8,738 nt of DNA from Desulfuromonadales bacterium. Its GTDB lineage: Bacteria > Desulfobacterota > Desulfuromonadia > Desulfuromonadales > UBA2294. Positions within the stretch are counted from its first letter, which is position 1. The number at the start of each line of letters is the position of its first letter. The translations under genes and the position numbers were made by a program. The notes beneath the pieces are model-generated. The model did no database searches, was not told the origin of the DNA, and worked only from the letters and a program-made list of their open reading frames with translations. Location of the stretch: contig JAUVAJ010000052.1 in assembly GCA_030591795.1 (NCBI GenBank), forward strand, positions 1-8,738. The letters are read 5' to 3'. Shown here piece by piece: positions 5,998 through 8,738 of this stretch.

Positions 5998-7011
5998 CTA
6001 GTTGGAGCCGAGAAAATCAATAATGCGGTCCAAATCCAGCATTAAATTGGCGAACCCCTCACCATCAAGACTCTGGGCTCCATCACACAACGCCTTATCC
6101 GGGTCGGGATGGGCCTCGACCATAATACCATCGGCTCCGGCAACCAGGGCGGCTTTGGCCATAATCGGCACCAGAGTCCGCTTGCCGGTCGCGTGGCTCG
6201 GGTCGACAATAATCGGCAGATGGCTCATTTCCTTGACCAACGGTACCACCGACAAATCAAGGGTGTTGCGTGTTGCCCGTTCAAAAGTCCGGATACCGCG
6301 CTCACACAAGACCACCTGACCGTTCCCTTCAGCCAGAAGATATTCGGCCGCCGACAGGAACTCTTCAATAGTTGCGCTCATACCGCGCTTAAGCAAAACC
6401 GGTTTTTTAAGTTTTCCGACCTCTTTGAGTAGATCGAAATTTTGCATATTACGCGCACCAATCTGCAGCATATCGGCATACCGACAGACCGGATCAAGCT
6501 GTTCAATCCGCATGACTTCAGTAACAACCGGCAACCCTTCAGCATCACCAGCCTGTCGCAACAATTTCAAACCATCAATACCGAGTCCCTGAAACGAATG
6601 CGGCCCGGTACGTGGTTTAAATGCACCACCACGCAACATCCGACCGCCAGCCTGTTTGACCAGACGCGCTGCCTGCAGCATCTGATCTTCAGTCTCTATA
6701 GAACAGGGTCCACCGATAATCACCGGGCGGTTTTGACCACCGAATAAAACACCGCAGACATCGACAACAGTCGGTTCCGGATGGAAATCACGGGAAACCA
6801 GCTTATACGGTTTGCTGACATGCAGAATTTCACGAACCCCGGCCAGTTCCCTGATGGTGCTGTCATCGACATAACCTTGATTACCGAGGACACCGATCGC
6901 CGTCCGCATACTGCCCGGAATCGGCTCAGCCCGAAAGCCCATGGCTTCAATTGCAGCCAACACAGCATCAATCTGGCCTGAAGTCGCTTCGTGGTTCATG
7001 ACAATCAGCAT
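5998..7011 (-). CDS. aroF: 3-deoxy-7-phosphoheptulonate (DAHP) synthase, type I-beta
   Basis: Condenses phosphoenolpyruvate and erythrose 4-phosphate to DAHP, the first step of the shikimate pathway to aromatic amino acids. The 337 residues include an N-terminal ferredoxin-like/ACT-like regulatory domain (~1-70), as in the Thermotoga-type enzyme, which mediates feedback inhibition by aromatic amino acids in that group. The TIM-barrel domain (~80-335) carries GPCSIE (101-106), KPRTGPHSFQGLG (132-144), KRGMSAT (208-214) and DPSHATGKR (270-278). The metal ligands fit Cys103, His273, Glu299 and Asp310, so all are present. ATG at 7011 has AGGAGA six bases upstream. The gene is alone on its leader; a 10-base inverted repeat lies just before the ribosome site. 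It is followed by a 240-base gap and then the flavodiiron gene. Confidence 0.96.
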   Translation of the reverse strand: MLIVMNHEATSGQIDAVLAAIEAMGFRAEPIPGSMRTAIGVLGNQGYVDDSTIRELAGVREILHVSKPYKLVSRDFHPEPTVVDVCGVLFGGQNRPVIIGGPCSIETEDQMLQAARLVKQAGGRMLRGGAFKPRTGPHSFQGLGIDGLKLLRQAGDAEGLPVVTEVMRIEQLDPVCRYADMLQIGARNMQNFDLLKEVGKLKKPVLLKRGMSATIEEFLSAAEYLLAEGNGQVVLCERGIRTFERATRNTLDLSVVPLVKEMSHLPIIVDPSHATGKRTLVPIMAKAALVAGADGIMVEAHPDPDKALCDGAQSLDGEGFANLMLDLDRIIDFLGSN

Positions 7012-7028
7012 GCTTATCTCCTATGCAT

Positions 7029-7062
7029 ATTTCGTCTTTTTCGTACCAAGTTAAGACGAAAT
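7029..7062 (-). promoter_or_regulatory. Inverted repeat in the aroF leader, operator or hairpin
   Basis: ATTTCGTCTT (7029-7038) and AAGACGAAAT (7053-7062) are perfect 10-base inverted arms around 14 bases. The inner arm ends 7 bases before the AGGAGA ribosome site of aroF. In RNA it would be a hairpin next to the ribosome site; in DNA it could bind a dimeric regulator. No T run or aromatic-codon leader peptide supports classical attenuation. Confidence 0.5.
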
Positions 7063-7181
7063 TTTTCTTTCTTGCCTCTAAAATTTACCAACTAAATCAA
7101 GCAAAACAGTCGTTTTCGGATAGGCAACAAGATAGCGGTCATCCCGGCTAAATGCAACCCTTACCGAGAAACTTGTCATTA

Positions 7182-7210
7182 TTGCATTCTGCACAGTTTA
7201 TCCTTATACT
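7182..7210 (+). promoter_or_regulatory. Sigma70-type promoter of the cytochrome gene
   Basis: TATACT (7205-7210, five of six matches) lies exactly 17 bases after TTGCAT (7182-7187, TTG plus weak bases). Transcription would start near 7217, about 42 bases before the GTG at 7259. It lies within the divergent gap shared with aroF. Confidence 0.5.
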
Positions 7211-7258
7211 TTTCAATGTACAGCGGTTTAAGATCTGGATTAAGGAGACTGAAAAATC

Positions 7259-7579
7259 GTGCCTCTTAAAAAATATTCCTTTTTCATGCTCATGCTGATC
7301 TGTTTCAATACCAGCATCGGCACCAGTTTTGCGGCCGACGTAGAAGCTGTGAACCTGATGCACATTCAGGGGTGCAAAGGCTGCCACACTCTGGATGATT
7401 CCGGTGGCACCCTGGGCCCTGTCCTGGACGGAGTCGGCAACCGACTAACCCCTCGGCAACTACGGCAAAAACTTATCAATCCAAAAAAATCTGCACCGAC
7501 ATCAAGAATGCCAGATTATCGTCACCTGACAACTGCAGAGCTGGAACTATTAATAGAATATTTATCCAGTCTGCGTTAA
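7259..7579 (+). CDS. Small exported monoheme c-type cytochrome
   Basis: Periplasmic electron carrier of 106 residues (about 81 after export). Residues 1-25 form a Sec signal peptide (KK, hydrophobic core, cleavage likely after SFA). The mature part has one heme-c motif, CKGCH (Cys39, Cys42, His43), and a probable axial Met84 in SRMPDY, the layout of a class I cytochrome c (TLGPVLDGVGNRLTPRQLRQ in between, closing helix ELELLIEYLSSL). The start is GTG at 7259; AAGGAG lies 11 bases upstream, slightly long, but no better in-frame start keeps the charged N-terminus. It appears to be a single-gene unit. Its redox partners are not indicated by the neighbours. No terminator follows except the palindromic element at 7619. 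Confidence 0.92.
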   Translation: MPLKKYSFFMLMLICFNTSIGTSFAADVEAVNLMHIQGCKGCHTLDDSGGTLGPVLDGVGNRLTPRQLRQKLINPKKSAPTSRMPDYRHLTTAELELLIEYLSSLR

Positions 7580-7618
7580 CCCTCCCCCCTCTACTTGCAA
7601 ATCTGTTGTGGCTGTGCT

Positions 7619-7784
7619 AGTAGCCTGTCGGACTTTCCATGCACCGGCTGCAAAATCGATCGTTTAGCTCAGATTTCAACTCCTTTTTGCCCCATTGGCT
7701 ATGGCTATGAGGCTGCAAATAAGCTAAAATCTGCTCGCAAACGCTCAAATTTTCACTTCGATCCGGTACGTCCGACAGGCTGCT
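7619..7784. repeat. MITE-like element with 15-base terminal inverted repeats
   Basis: AGTAGCCTGTCGGAC (7619-7633) and GTCCGACAGGCTGCT (7770-7784) are inverted copies with one mismatch. The interior is also roughly self-complementary: CGTTT...AGCTCAGATTTC...TTTTTGC on the left corresponds to the reverse complement of GCAAATAAGCTAAAATCTGCTCGCAAACG on the right, and the centre holds TTGGCTATGGCTATG. The whole 166-base block could fold into one long imperfect hairpin. It has no convincing gene; the 69-residue frame across it is an accident. It fills most of the gap between the cytochrome and trmB. I see no clear target-site duplication. Confidence 0.7.
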
Positions 7785-7814
7785 GGAGACTGCAACCCGA
7801 CTAAGCGAAAGATT

Positions 7815-8516
7815 ATGACACAAAGAATTATCGAAATAAGCTCCCCCGCCTTTGTCCGTCGGGCCCAGCTGAACAATTCGGAAGATTTAAATAAACTGTT
7901 TATTCAGCAACAACCGCTTGCTCTGGAAATAGGCTGCGGCACCGGTCATTTTGTCGCCGCAATGGCCGAGCGTCAGCCTGAAATTAACTTCCTGGCAATC
8001 GACATCTATAACAAAGGGTGTTTCAAAACCTGTAAAAAAATCGACCGACTCGGGCTGTCAAATGTGCGTGTTATGCGAATTGAAGCCCGCAACCTGCTGG
8101 AAAACTTTCTCGAAAAGGAAGGTCTGGCAACGGTTTACATCAATTGCCCGGATCCATGGCCAAAAAAACGCCACCGTAATCGGCGCTTGGTGAATCACGA
8201 TTTTTTGCAATCGTTATTACATTTCCTGCAACCAAACGGTGATTTCTATTTCAGTACAGATGTGCCGGACTACGCTGAACAGGTTGCCGAATTGATCCCG
8301 ATGACAAACGGTTACAATAATGTACTCGCCGCCCCCTGGGTAACCTGCATGCCGGACTATCCTGTATCCAAATACATGCAGCGTTTTCTCGACCGGGGGC
8401 AACCGATTCATTACATGCACCTGCAACGTAACCATGATATAGATCTGAGTACCTTGCCGGAACCGATACTCGCTTCGGGATTCCGCTCAAACTTTGGAGA
8501 ACGCAGTTATGACTGA
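7815..8516 (+). CDS. trmB: tRNA (guanine-N7-)-methyltransferase
   Basis: Transfers a methyl group from S-adenosylmethionine to N7 of G46 in the tRNA variable loop. The 233-residue class I methyltransferase has the SAM-binding loop EIGCGTGHF (38-46), the acidic AIDIY strand end (61-65) and the family signature INCPDPWPKKRHRNRRL (109-125) with Asp113 in the active site. The C-terminal SKYMQRFLDRG segment (185-195) takes the place of the usual TxFE/G substrate loop. Length is typical. ATG at 7815 has only a weak upstream purine run (GCGAAAGA); no stronger start is close. The stop overlaps the start of truD by 8 bases, so the two are translationally coupled. The promoter must lie in or before the MITE-like element. 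Confidence 0.95.
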   Translation: MTQRIIEISSPAFVRRAQLNNSEDLNKLFIQQQPLALEIGCGTGHFVAAMAERQPEINFLAIDIYNKGCFKTCKKIDRLGLSNVRVMRIEARNLLENFLEKEGLATVYINCPDPWPKKRHRNRRLVNHDFLQSLLHFLQPNGDFYFSTDVPDYAEQVAELIPMTNGYNNVLAAPWVTCMPDYPVSKYMQRFLDRGQPIHYMHLQRNHDIDLSTLPEPILASGFRSNFGERSYD

Positions 8517-8738
8517 GCCATACCTGACGGCTGACCTGCCGGGCATCGGTGGCCAAATCAAGGAGACTCCGGATGATTTCCGGGTTGAAGAGATCCCCCT
8601 ATACCTGCCATGTGGTGATGGTGAACATCTTTATATAGACATTGAGAAGAAAAATCTGACCACCCACGATCTGCTGCGCAGAGCGGCAAGCCTATTCTCG
8701 ATACCGGAGCGTGACATCGGCTATGCCGGATTGAAAGA
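8509..8738 (+). CDS. truD: tRNA pseudouridine(13) synthase, 5' part only
   Basis: Converts U13 of tRNA to pseudouridine. Only the first 76 residues are present. IKETPDDFRVEEIPLY (17-32), EKKNLTTHDLLRR (46-58) and IPERDIGYAGLK (65-76) match the N-terminal region of TruD. The window ends two bases into the next codon (GA), which in the GYAGLKD motif encodes the catalytic Asp, so the catalytic residue is just cut off. ATG at 8509 overlaps the trmB stop (8514-8516), and TTGGAGA about eight bases upstream is a good ribosome site. Truncation is due to the window edge, not a broken gene. Confidence 0.93.
   Translation, partial: MTEPYLTADLPGIGGQIKETPDDFRVEEIPLYLPCGDGEHLYIDIEKKNLTTHDLLRRAASLFSIPERDIGYAGLK

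Noticed and set aside
7092..7142. Possible 16-residue leader peptide for aroF attenuation (minus strand)
   Set aside because: It has only one Phe codon, no Tyr or Trp cluster, no clear ribosome site, and no terminator hairpin with a T run follows.
7595..7804. 69-residue frame on the plus strand after the cytochrome gene
   Set aside because: It lies almost wholly inside the inverted-repeat element, has no ribosome site and no recognisable motif.

Overview
The window looks like ordinary chromosomal DNA from an anaerobic or microaerophilic deltaproteobacterium of the Desulfuromonadales (Geobacter/Pelobacter/Desulfuromonas-like). This is inferred from gene content and style. There is a small protein of a family I know from Geobacter, an OB-fold/NrfJ-like lipoprotein, a flavodiiron protein, a type I-beta DAHP synthase and a one-heme c-type cytochrome. 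TTG and GTG starts occur behind strong Shine-Dalgarno sequences, and there are palindromic intergenic elements. I see no phage, plasmid, CRISPR, tRNA or rRNA genes.

Layout. 1-836: an OB-fold lipoprotein gene on the minus strand, ending at a clear intrinsic terminator. 825-1264: a 440-base non-coding gap between divergent genes, with several short palindromes and a 10-base direct repeat. 1265-3663: a two-gene plus-strand unit, an orphan membrane sensor histidine kinase followed by a PaaI-type hotdog thioesterase, then a terminator. 3677-3877: a small minus-strand gene of the GSU3473-like family. 3967-4489: a promoter, a gene of unknown function whose 140-residue product is two copies of one unit, and a bidirectional terminator shared with the next, convergent gene. 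4552-7011: two minus-strand genes, DAHP synthase (aroF) and then a flavodiiron protein (fprA), separated by a 240-base gap with a ~105-base imperfect palindrome. 7182-7579: a promoter and a small exported monoheme cytochrome c. 7619-7784: a MITE-like element with 15-base terminal inverted repeats. 7815-8738: trmB overlapping truD (cut by the window end), a tRNA-modification pair.

How they fit together. Most units are independent. The flavodiiron protein (oxygen or nitric oxide reduction), the exported cytochrome and the lipoprotein with an NrfJ-like domain fit an anaerobic respiratory lifestyle with oxidative/nitrosative defence. AroF makes the first committed step to aromatic amino acids. 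TrmB and TruD modify tRNA. The kinase has no response regulator in view, so its output is unknown. The least explained items are the two-unit repeat protein, the kinase-thioesterase pairing and the two palindromic intergenic elements.
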